Positions 6,370-12,042 of a stretch of 12,042 nucleotides of DNA are shown here, piece by piece (within the stretch, counting starts at the first letter, position 1; each line of letters begins with the position of its first letter). The notes under the pieces are model-generated. The model worked only from the letters and a program-made list of their open reading frames with translations. It made no database searches and was not told the DNA's origin. A program made the position numbers and the translations under genes. The stretch comes from JAZKIX01 sp040384645 (GTDB taxonomy: Bacteria; Pseudomonadota; Gammaproteobacteria; Burkholderiales; Burkholderiaceae_D): positions 1 through 12,042 of the forward strand of contig JAZKIX010000199.1 of the NCBI GenBank assembly GCA_040384645.1, given 5' to 3'.

Positions 6370-7128
6370 TTACGTTGAAATCGTATTCTGGCACACGCTA
6401 CAGGCCGCATTACGCGCAATCTTGATGCTGCTCCACTCCGTGCTGCGTGCATCAAGCATCAACAAACGGCCGGCCAAGGATTCACCGACACCTGCCACTA
6501 GCTTCAACGCTTCCGCCGCCTGCATCGCGCCGATAATGCCGACCAGCGGCGCAAACACTCCCATGGTCGAGCATTGGACTTCTTCGAATTGCTGATCAGG
6601 TGCAAATAGGCAGGCGTAACAAGGCGAGGTGCCGGAGCGCGGATCGAACACGCTGATCTGTCCATCGAAACGGATCGCAGCGCCCGATACCAGCGGCACC
6701 CGGTGTTGGACGCAAGCCTGATTGATCGCATGTCTGGTGGCAAAGTTGTCGCTGCAATCGAGCACCACACTGGCAGCTTGGACCAATTGGCCGAGGCGTT
6801 TGCCTTCCAGCCGCTCGTTAAGGGCAATGATCTCAATCTCTGGATTAATCTGGCTCAGGGTGTGCGCGCCCGATTGCACCTTGGGTTGGCCGATGCGTTC
6901 GGTAGTATGCAATATCTGCCGCTGCAAATTGGTCAAGTCAACCGTATCGTTATCGACCAGCGTGATAGTGCCGATACCGGCCGAGGCTAGGTAAAACGCT
7001 GCCGGCGAACCCAGTCCGCCGGCGCCGATCACCAGCGCATGCGCTGCTGATATTTTTTCCTGCCCCTCGATGCCAATTTCATCAAGCAAAATATGGCGCG
7101 AATAGCGTAACAGTTGTTGATCGTTCAT
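6370..7128 (-). CDS. moeB: MoeB/ThiF-family adenylyltransferase (E1-like sulfur-carrier activating enzyme)
   Basis: A 252-aa cytoplasmic enzyme that adenylates the C-terminal glycine of a small ubiquitin-like sulfur carrier (MoaD for molybdopterin, or ThiS for thiamine). The order matches the family: N-terminal QLLRYSRHILLDEIG, ATP-binding GAGGLGS (35-41), DND (59-61), NLQRQ (67-71), DCSDN (124-128), the cysteine C186 in QCSTMG at the expected active-site position, and a structural zinc site from C170/C173 (CYAC) and C243/C246 (CSVC). Upstream in-frame codons reach 7176, but that GTG lies inside the terminator stem; ATG 7128 fits the family start, although no strong ribosome site is visible. 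It follows ctpA with a terminator in between. MoeB versus ThiF specificity is not settled by the sequence; the Burkholderiales synteny favours the general HesA/MoeB/ThiF label. Confidence 0.92.
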   Translation of the reverse strand: MNDQQLLRYSRHILLDEIGIEGQEKISAAHALVIGAGGLGSPAAFYLASAGIGTITLVDNDTVDLTNLQRQILHTTERIGQPKVQSGAHTLSQINPEIEIIALNERLEGKRLGQLVQAASVVLDCSDNFATRHAINQACVQHRVPLVSGAAIRFDGQISVFDPRSGTSPCYACLFAPDQQFEEVQCSTMGVFAPLVGIIGAMQAAEALKLVAGVGESLAGRLLMLDARSTEWSSIKIARNAACSVCQNTIST

Positions 7129-7144
7129 AAGAGCGGGGGCTTTC

Positions 7145-7187
7145 AAAAAAGAAGGCCGCTGATAGCGGAATTCCACTACGAGCGGCC
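7145..7187 (-). terminator. Strong terminator between ctpA and moeB
   Basis: Read on the minus strand, GGCCGCT pairs with AGCGGCC (7181-7187 and 7154-7160), and inside it GTAGTGG pairs with CCGCTAT using two G-U wobbles, around an AATT loop. The stem is followed by TTCTTTTTT (7153-7145). It lies 29 bp after the ctpA stop and just before the moeB start, so it should end or attenuate the gpmA-envC-ctpA transcript. Confidence 0.85.
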
Positions 7188-7215
7188 AGAAGGCAAAACG
7201 AAGAAATGCTGAGAA

Positions 7216-8700
7216 TTACTTCTTCACATCATCTTTCTTAGGCTCATCTTTTTTTAATTCATCTTTCTTTTCATCCTTGTCGCCTTCTTTTCTGCTTTCT
7301 TCCTTGACCTTGGAAAGTTGCACTGGCAAGCCTTTCAGGTGATTCAAAGCTTGCGCCAGTTGGAAGTCATCCTTGCTACCGAACTCCAGCGGCTTGCGTT
7401 TCTTTTCGGCCGCAATCAGGCGCTGCTCTTCTTCCAGTTCATCGCGCTTCGATTTCACCGTTTCGGTCTGTTTGTCAGTGTCGTTAGTCAAATGCTTCTG
7501 CAAATCAGCTTCACGGATGCGCAGGCTGTTCAAGCCATCGCCGTCTGCATATTCGTCCACCATCAGATCCGGCACGATGCCTTTAGCCTGGATCGAGCGA
7601 CCATTCGGCGTGTAATAACGGGCTGTAGTGAGCTTGACGGCAGTGTCAGAAGTGAGCGGACGAATCGTCTGCACCGATCCCTTGCCAAAGGTTTGGGTAC
7701 CGATGATGGTGGCGCGCTTATAGTCTTGCAATGCGCCGGCAACGATCTCTGACGCCGATGCCGAGCCGGTATTGACTAAAACGACCATCGGGATTTTCTT
7801 GATGCCTTCTGGCAATTTCGACAAGGGATCGCCAATCGAACGCGAGGCATAAAACTCGCGGCGCGCATAGAAAGTTTGCTTGGAATCGGGCAATTGCCCA
7901 TTGGTCGATACCACCACCACTTCTTTCGGCAAGAACGCCGCCGACACGCCAATCGCCCCTGGCAATACGCCGCCCGGATCGTTGCGCAAGTCCAGCACCA
8001 AGCCTTTCAGATTCGGGTCTTGGGTGTAAAGCGAGTTGATTTTCTTGGCCAGATCGTCAACCGTCGGCTCCTGGAATTGGGCCACGCGCAACCATGCGTA
8101 GCCGGGCTCAATCACTTTGCCCTTGACGCTTTGCACATGAATTTCTTCGCGGGAAATAACGATGATGATCGGTTTGCCTTCATCCTTGCGGGCGATGGTG
8201 AGGGTAATTTTGGTATTAGGTTCGCCGCGCATTTTTTTGACGGCTTCGTCCAGCGTCATGCCCTTGACCGGGGTCGAATCAAGCCGCGTGATCAAATCGC
8301 CAGCCTTCAGGCCGGCGCGCCATGCGGGAGAATCTTCGATAGGAGAAATGACTTTGACATAGCCGTCTTCGGACATGCCGACTTCAATTCCGAGACCGAC
8401 AAATTTGCCTTGCGTGCCTTCACGCAGTTCCTTGAACGCCTTCTTATCAAGATACGCCGAATGCGGATCAAGCGAGGCGACCATGCCGGAAATGGCTTCA
8501 GTCAGTAATTTTTTATCTTCGACCGGTTCGACGTAATCGGATTTGATCAAGCCGAACACATCCGAGAGTTGCCGCAGTTCTTCCAGTGGCAAGGGGGCGC
8601 CAGAATTTTTTTGCGCCATCGCGGAAAATTGTACTGTCGCCGCGACCCCGGCAATCATGCCGAGACTGATAAGACCAACGTTCTTGAGTTTAATGCCCAT
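7216..8700 (-). CDS. ctpA: C-terminal processing peptidase, S41 family (CtpA), membrane-anchored periplasmic protease
   Basis: A 494-aa serine protease of the S41A tail-specific family. Residues about 8-29 are a signal/anchor segment. A PDZ domain lies at about 97-172 (GLGIEVG, SPAWRAGLKAGD). The protease core carries the Ser/Lys dyad S315 (in GSASASEI) and K340 (in TFGKGSVQ), spaced 25 residues apart as in Prc, with Q344 four residues on. The tail (about 465-494) is unusually rich in Lys, Asp and Glu (KKDELKKDEPKKDD) and looks disordered. ATG 8700 has AGGTG upstream, inside the end of the preceding gene, whose TGA is only 3 bp away, so translation is probably coupled. The neighbouring amidase activator suggests a shared role in peptidoglycan and envelope quality control. 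Downstream is a strong terminator. Confidence 0.96.
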   Translation of the reverse strand: MGIKLKNVGLISLGMIAGVAATVQFSAMAQKNSGAPLPLEELRQLSDVFGLIKSDYVEPVEDKKLLTEAISGMVASLDPHSAYLDKKAFKELREGTQGKFVGLGIEVGMSEDGYVKVISPIEDSPAWRAGLKAGDLITRLDSTPVKGMTLDEAVKKMRGEPNTKITLTIARKDEGKPIIIVISREEIHVQSVKGKVIEPGYAWLRVAQFQEPTVDDLAKKINSLYTQDPNLKGLVLDLRNDPGGVLPGAIGVSAAFLPKEVVVVSTNGQLPDSKQTFYARREFYASRSIGDPLSKLPEGIKKIPMVVLVNTGSASASEIVAGALQDYKRATIIGTQTFGKGSVQTIRPLTSDTAVKLTTARYYTPNGRSIQAKGIVPDLMVDEYADGDGLNSLRIREADLQKHLTNDTDKQTETVKSKRDELEEEQRLIAAEKKRKPLEFGSKDDFQLAQALNHLKGLPVQLSKVKEESRKEGDKDEKKDELKKDEPKKDDVKK

Positions 8701-8703
8701 GTA

Positions 8704-10248
8704 TCACCTAATAGTTACCCAACCGAGGGGATCAAACGCACGGCCTTGATGCCGAATTTCAAAGTATAAACCCGATTGCTCATTACCGCCGCTGTTACCT
8801 GCACTGGCGATGACATCGCCTGCTTTGACCGCGTCGCCGGGACGTTTCATCAAGGTCTGGTTATTGCCATAAATGGTCATGTACTGGCTGCCGTGATCGA
8901 CGATGATAAGGTTGCCAAAGCCGCGCAGCCAGTCAGAAAATATCACGCGCCCCTGTGCCACAGCCTTGATGTCCGTACCTTCGGCGGCACGGATAAACAG
9001 ACCTTTCAAGCTTGGCCCATCACCGCGCTTGCTGCCGAAAGTGCCGGCCACCGTGCCGCGCACCGGCAAGCGCAATTGGCCGCGTAGGCTGGCAAAGACA
9101 CCATCGGGCATCGCGGCCGACGGCACCAACTCATTTTTGATTTCCGCTTTGGCAAGGACCGACGGCGGCGGTTCATCGGCGTCAATGGCATCGGGATTGT
9201 GCGCAGCCGTCTTGGCGGATGCACTCGCAGATGACACGGGTGGATTGCTTGCACGTGGCGGCAAGGCATTTGGCACCGCATTCTTCGCTTGCAAGGCGCG
9301 ACGTTTGTCTTGCTCGGCTTTATCCGCTTTTAGTTTGGCGATGCGTTCGCGCTCTGCTTTTGCAGCGGCCAGTTGTTCAGCTCGCCGCTTTTCAAGCGCA
9401 AGGGCGTCGGCCTTTTTTTGTTCTTCAATCAATACCGCAAGCTTCTCGACCAAGCCCCCGAGGCGTTGTTCGTCGCGTTCCAGGTTGCCGGCCTGCTTGC
9501 GTTGCAAGACCAGTTTATTGGAAAGCTGGGATAGCAAGGCAGCGCGTTTGGCTTGTTCTTTGACCAGGACAGCCTTTTGTTGCCGCTCTTCTTGGGCGAT
9601 CTCGTCCAGCGCATCCTTAGCGTTTTGCGCCTCGGCCTTATTGCGATCGACCGCTTGCAAATTGGCACGCAGCGCGCTAATCAGCCGCGCCTGCGCTTGC
9701 GAAACGTAGCCTAGGTATTGCATGTCGCGGTTGATGCGGTTCGGGTTATCGCCTGATAGCAATAACTTGATGCGGTCTTCATTGCCGGCCACATATTGCT
9801 CGCGCATCAGCTTGGTAAGGTGCTTTTGCTGGGTATCTACCGTCGCGGCTAGCGTACTTTGTTCAGCAGCAAGCGCGCTCAATTTGGTTTGAGTCTGGCC
9901 TTGTTCCTGCACCAACTCATGCAGTGAACGGTTGGCGTCGGAGATCGCCGCTTCCGATTCGGCCAGGGTGTCGGCGGCATTGTCTTTCAATACTTCGGTA
10001 CGACTGATATCGCTTTTGAGCGCGGCCAGCTTGTGCTGCAAGTCGGCGCGTTCAGCTTCTGCCAGACTTTTTTGTTTGGCGCGCTCGCTCAGCTTGGCTG
10101 CGTGGGCGTTGCCGGAAAATGCCGTCAACGCCAACATGAACAGTATTGCGGGCGCGATCAGCGACCGATAACAGGAAGTCGGAACGAGCCAAGGTCGCTT
10201 GAACTTTCCTGCCTTGGCCGCCAGTCGATCGCACACGAAATAAGGCAA
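8704..10248 (-). CDS. envC: EnvC-like murein hydrolase activator (coiled coil plus degenerate LytM/M23 domain)
   Basis: A 514-aa periplasmic protein predicted to activate cell-wall amidases at the division site, as EnvC does in E. coli. A signal segment covers about 28-50 (SLIAPAILFMLALTAF, then NAHA). Long coiled coils span about 52-160 and 195-320. A Pro/Ser/Ala linker (about 325-365) leads to a LytM domain (about 390-514). The zinc ligands of active M23 peptidases are replaced: L414 and F418 stand where the His and Asp of HxGxD should be, and G493-L-Y495 where HxH should be. The motifs GYGNLIIVDHG-like and GNSGG remain, as in EnvC. The start is a TTG 3 bp after the gpmA stop; GTG 10236 is an alternative, since the first ATG lies inside the signal segment. 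It is coupled to ctpA at its 3' end. Confidence 0.9.
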   Translation of the reverse strand: MPYFVCDRLAAKAGKFKRPWLVPTSCYRSLIAPAILFMLALTAFSGNAHAAKLSERAKQKSLAEAERADLQHKLAALKSDISRTEVLKDNAADTLAESEAAISDANRSLHELVQEQGQTQTKLSALAAEQSTLAATVDTQQKHLTKLMREQYVAGNEDRIKLLLSGDNPNRINRDMQYLGYVSQAQARLISALRANLQAVDRNKAEAQNAKDALDEIAQEERQQKAVLVKEQAKRAALLSQLSNKLVLQRKQAGNLERDEQRLGGLVEKLAVLIEEQKKADALALEKRRAEQLAAAKAERERIAKLKADKAEQDKRRALQAKNAVPNALPPRASNPPVSSASASAKTAAHNPDAIDADEPPPSVLAKAEIKNELVPSAAMPDGVFASLRGQLRLPVRGTVAGTFGSKRGDGPSLKGLFIRAAEGTDIKAVAQGRVIFSDWLRGFGNLIIVDHGSQYMTIYGNNQTLMKRPGDAVKAGDVIASAGNSGGNEQSGLYFEIRHQGRAFDPLGWVTIR

Positions 10249-10251
10249 TGG

Positions 10252-10998
10252 TTACTTCGCTTTCCCTTGGCTGGCAACGGCTTTCATTGCCGCTTCGATG
10301 GCCTCTTGATCGCCCAGATAATAATGTTTGATCGGTTTCAGGTTGGCATCGAGTTCATAGACCAAAGGCTGGCCGTTAGGGATATTCAGTCCCACGATAT
10401 CGGCATCGCTGATGCCGTCGAGCATCTTGATCAAGGCCCGCAAGCTATTGCCGTGCGCCGAAATAATGATTTTTTTGCCTGACAGAATTGCCGGTGCAAT
10501 TGATTCGTTCCAGACCGGCATGACGCGTGCCACGGTGTCTTTCAGGCATTCGGTCAGGGGAATTTCTTCGCGCTTCAGGTTAGCGTAGCGCGGATCGTCG
10601 AACGAGGTACGCGGATCATTTGGCGCCAAAGGATTAGGCGGCGTATCGTAACTGCGGCGCCATACCAATACTTGCTCGTCGCCATACAAGGCAGCGGTTT
10701 CACCCTTGTTCAGCCCTTGCAAGGCGCCGTAATGACGTTCATTCAAACGCCAGCTATGTGTCACCGGCAACCACATCAAGTCCATTTCATCGAGCGTCAG
10801 CCAAAGCGTGCGGATGGCGCGCTTCAAAACCGAGGTATAAGCCAGATCGAAGGTGAAACCGGCATCTTTCAACACTTTACCGGCATGGGCCGCTTCGGCG
10901 CAGCCGCGTTCGGTCAGATCGACATCGGTCCAGCCGGTGAAACGGTTATCGAGATTCCAGGTGGATTCGCCGTGACGCATGAAGACAATTTTATACAT
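10252..10998 (-). CDS. gpmA: 2,3-bisphosphoglycerate-dependent phosphoglycerate mutase
   Basis: A 248-aa glycolytic enzyme that interconverts 3- and 2-phosphoglycerate in the cytoplasm. It has the RHGES motif at 8-12 with phospho-acceptor H9, NRFTGWTDVDLTE (18-30), the NERHYG element (86-91) with acid/base E87, and SAHGNSLR (180-187) with the second histidine H182. The length is exactly that of the family. The frame extends upstream to 11082 through a low-complexity repeat tract, but MYKIVFMRHGES is the conserved start; no strong ribosome site is seen before it. It is the first gene of the minus-strand gpmA-envC-ctpA unit, with only 3 bp to the next start, and is divergent from the rhodanese-grxC operon. 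Confidence 0.97.
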   Translation of the reverse strand: MYKIVFMRHGESTWNLDNRFTGWTDVDLTERGCAEAAHAGKVLKDAGFTFDLAYTSVLKRAIRTLWLTLDEMDLMWLPVTHSWRLNERHYGALQGLNKGETAALYGDEQVLVWRRSYDTPPNPLAPNDPRTSFDDPRYANLKREEIPLTECLKDTVARVMPVWNESIAPAILSGKKIIISAHGNSLRALIKMLDGISDADIVGLNIPNGQPLVYELDANLKPIKHYYLGDQEAIEAAMKAVASQGKAK

Positions 10999-11015
10999 GA
11001 TATGAGCAAGTAAAT

Positions 11016-11041
11016 GGATGAATAAAGTGGATGAATAAAGT
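11016..11041. repeat. Tandem direct repeat, 13 bp x 2 plus degenerate copies, in the gpmA leader
   Basis: GGATGAATAAAGT occurs twice in exact tandem (11016-11028, 11029-11041), flanked by the partial copy GAATGGATGAG on the right and TAAAT on the left. It lies 18-43 bp upstream of the gpmA ATG, in its leader. It looks like slippage-generated sequence; any effect on translation is unknown. Confidence 0.85.
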
Positions 11042-11105
11042 GAATGGATGAGAACAGGTAAAGCAAGGAACAAAAGCGACAAATAAGTGGCAAATCGCGG
11101 ATTAG

Positions 11106-11143
11106 GAATGCCATTACATCTTCTATTTTATAATGCGCGCATT
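11106..11143 (+). promoter_or_regulatory. Candidate promoter for rhodanese-grxC with an overlapping palindrome
   Basis: A perfect -10 TATAAT lies at 11129-11134, with a poor -35 (ATGCCA at 11108-11113, 15-bp spacer). The last bases of the -10 run into the perfect 12-bp palindrome AATGCGCGCATT (11132-11143). On the other strand TATAAA (11127-11132) could serve as a -10 for gpmA, so the two divergent promoters may overlap. Confidence 0.45.
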
Positions 11144-11164
11144 GTCTTAAACCATTGGAAGCCC

Positions 11165-11569
11165 GTGAAATTCTTCATTGATAACATTTTCCTTATCGGA
11201 ACAGCCCTGCTTGCAGGTGGCGCCTTACTCTGGCCAAGCCTGCAGCGGCGTGGCAGCAAGGTCTCGCTGCTACAAGCGACGCAGATGATAAACCAAGGCA
11301 AAACGCTGTTATTGGACGTGCGCCAAGCTGCTGAGTTTGCCGGCGGTCATTTACGCGATTCCCGCAATATCAGCTTGGCTGAATTGCCGAAGAAGGTATC
11401 GGAACTCGACAAATTCAAAGCAAAACCGGTGATCGTAATCTGTGAATCGGGCGTGCGTTCATCAAAAGCGACCTCGATTTTAAAAAATGCCGGTTTTGCC
11501 GAAGTATTTAGCCTCGACGGCGGTGTTGCAGCATGGCAAGCGCAAGGCTTGCCATTGCAAAAGTCTTAA
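11165..11569 (+). CDS. Membrane-anchored rhodanese-like sulfurtransferase
   Basis: A 134-aa single-domain rhodanese, which would move sulfane sulfur or act in thiol chemistry. Residues about 5-23 form an N-terminal membrane segment (IDNIFLIGTALLAGGALLW). The rhodanese domain follows from about 33: LLLDVRQAAEFAGGHL (48-63), then the active-site loop C93-ESGVRSS with catalytic C93, and SLDGGVAAWQAQGLP near the end. The start is taken as GTG 11165 (MKFFIDN), with GGAAG a few bases upstream, because this matches the family; a longer frame reaches 11087 but lies over the promoter region. It is followed by grxC after 17 bp, so the two are probably cotranscribed, suggesting shared redox or sulfur function. 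Confidence 0.92.
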   Translation: MKFFIDNIFLIGTALLAGGALLWPSLQRRGSKVSLLQATQMINQGKTLLLDVRQAAEFAGGHLRDSRNISLAELPKKVSELDKFKAKPVIVICESGVRSSKATSILKNAGFAEVFSLDGGVAAWQAQGLPLQKS

Positions 11570-11586
11570 GCGGGGGGACAAACAAA

Positions 11587-11847
11587 ATGGCTCATGTTGT
11601 CTTGTATGGCACTGCAGCGTGCCCATATTGTGTGATGGCCGAGCGCCTTTTGAAGTCGAAAGGCGTGGATGACATTGAAAAAATCCGGGTTGACCTGGAG
11701 CCGCAGCAGCGTGAAGCCATGATGTGCAAAACCGGCCGGCGCACGGTACCGCAGATTTATATCGGCGATACCCATGTCGGCGGCTACGACGATCTAGCGG
11801 CGCTGGATAAAAGCGGGGCGCTGGAAGCGCTGCTGCAAGGCGCATGA
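11587..11847 (+). CDS. grxC: Glutaredoxin 3 (GrxC type)
   Basis: An 86-aa dithiol glutaredoxin that reduces disulfides and mixed glutathione disulfides in the cytoplasm using glutathione. The active site CPYC is at 12-15; the cis-Pro motif TVPQI (53-57) and the glutathione-binding GGYDDL (65-70) are in place, and the length is typical. ATG 11587 is supported by a GGGGGGA ribosome site 8 bp upstream; the frame extends to 11533 inside the rhodanese gene but lacks support. Burkholderiales commonly place this gene between the rhodanese gene and secB, as here. Confidence 0.96.
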   Translation: MAHVVLYGTAACPYCVMAERLLKSKGVDDIEKIRVDLEPQQREAMMCKTGRRTVPQIYIGDTHVGGYDDLAALDKSGALEALLQGA

Positions 11848-11915
11848 TTGCCAGGGTCGCCAAATTTTTGGTGGCGTAGTTCCCGTGCTTCTCGTATTCT
11901 GTTGCTCTTTTCCGT

Positions 11916-11940
11916 GAATGGCGCATGCCGTTCTTTTTTT
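11916..11940 (+). terminator. Rho-independent terminator of the rhodanese-grxC operon
   Basis: GAATGGC (11916-11922) pairs with GCCGTTC (11927-11933) around a GCAT loop, with one G-U pair, and is followed by seven T residues (11934-11940). It ends 19 bp before the secB ATG, so secB needs read-through or a promoter lying before or within this element. Confidence 0.8.
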
Positions 11941-11959
11941 ATCTTAACGAAAGCGTTTC

Positions 11960-12042
11960 ATGTCTGACGAAAACCTGCAACCCCTGTTCCAAATTCAGCG
12001 TGTTTACCTGAAAGATCTGTCGCTGGAACAACCGAACTCACC
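11960..12042 (+). CDS. secB: Protein-export chaperone SecB (5' part, cut by the window end)
   Basis: The first 27 codons read MSDENLQPLFQIQRVYLKDL and then SLEQPNS, matching the N-terminus of betaproteobacterial SecB. SecB is a cytoplasmic tetrameric chaperone that keeps preproteins unfolded and delivers them to SecA. No strong ribosome site is visible before the ATG. The position after grxC is the usual one in Burkholderiales. The rest of the gene lies beyond the window. Confidence 0.93.
   Translation, partial: MSDENLQPLFQIQRVYLKDLSLEQPNS

Noticed and set aside
7876..8508. 210-residue open frame on the plus strand over ctpA
   Set aside because: Antisense shadow of a well-supported protease gene; no ribosome site and no recognisable motif.
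8903..9709. 268-residue open frame on the plus strand over the envC-type gene
   Set aside because: Very rich in Ser, Ala, Arg and Cys with no family features; it is the antisense shadow of the coiled-coil coding region.
11950..11960. GAAAGCGTTTC just before secB as a fourth LacI-type site
   Set aside because: It lacks the correct symmetry about the central CG and the flanking TG/CA, and it overlaps the secB start; resemblance to the cre-like sites is probably chance.

Overview
The window looks like chromosomal DNA of a Gram-negative betaproteobacterium of the order Burkholderiales, most likely Oxalobacteraceae or a close relative. The evidence is the gene order gpmA / envC-type factor / ctpA / moeB on the minus strand, diverging from rhodanese / grxC / secB on the plus strand, which is a familiar Burkholderiales arrangement, together with the protein sequences. 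There is no insertion sequence, phage gene, CRISPR array, tRNA or rRNA in view.

Left part (1-3760): a secreted family 9 glycoside hydrolase (cellulase type; minus strand, 102-2423) with its own terminator lies back to back with an aldo/keto reductase (plus strand, 2715-3698). The 291 bp between them carry three LacI-family (cre-like) operator candidates. Two overlap candidate promoters, one pointing each way. This looks like a sugar-responsive divergon for plant-polymer or beta-glucan use; the regulator gene is not in the window.

Middle part (3765-6370): gene-poor. About 640 bp without a convincing gene hold a run of small hairpins. A Tat-type SYLF-domain lipoprotein (4403-4999) follows and ends at a strong bidirectional terminator. 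Three very small minus-strand genes come next: a basic 67-aa protein, a 58-aa 'MPRGDKS' protein and a 68-aa KGG-like stress protein. Then about 400 bp without a gene carry one striking perfect inverted repeat (6290-6313).

Right part (6370-12042): core cell functions. Reading along the minus strand, gpmA (glycolysis), an EnvC-like amidase activator, the periplasmic protease CtpA and a MoeB/ThiF-type E1-like adenylyltransferase are tightly packed. The first two junctions are only 3 nt, and a strong terminator sits between ctpA and moeB. On the plus strand, a membrane-anchored rhodanese and glutaredoxin 3 form a small operon closed by a terminator; secB starts just after it and runs off the window. 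The envC-type gene and ctpA probably act together in envelope and peptidoglycan maintenance, while grxC and secB serve redox balance and protein export.

Most of the window is ordinary. The parts most worth a second look are the cellulase/reductase regulatory region, the small-protein cluster with its upstream palindrome, and the gene-free stretch around 3770-4320.
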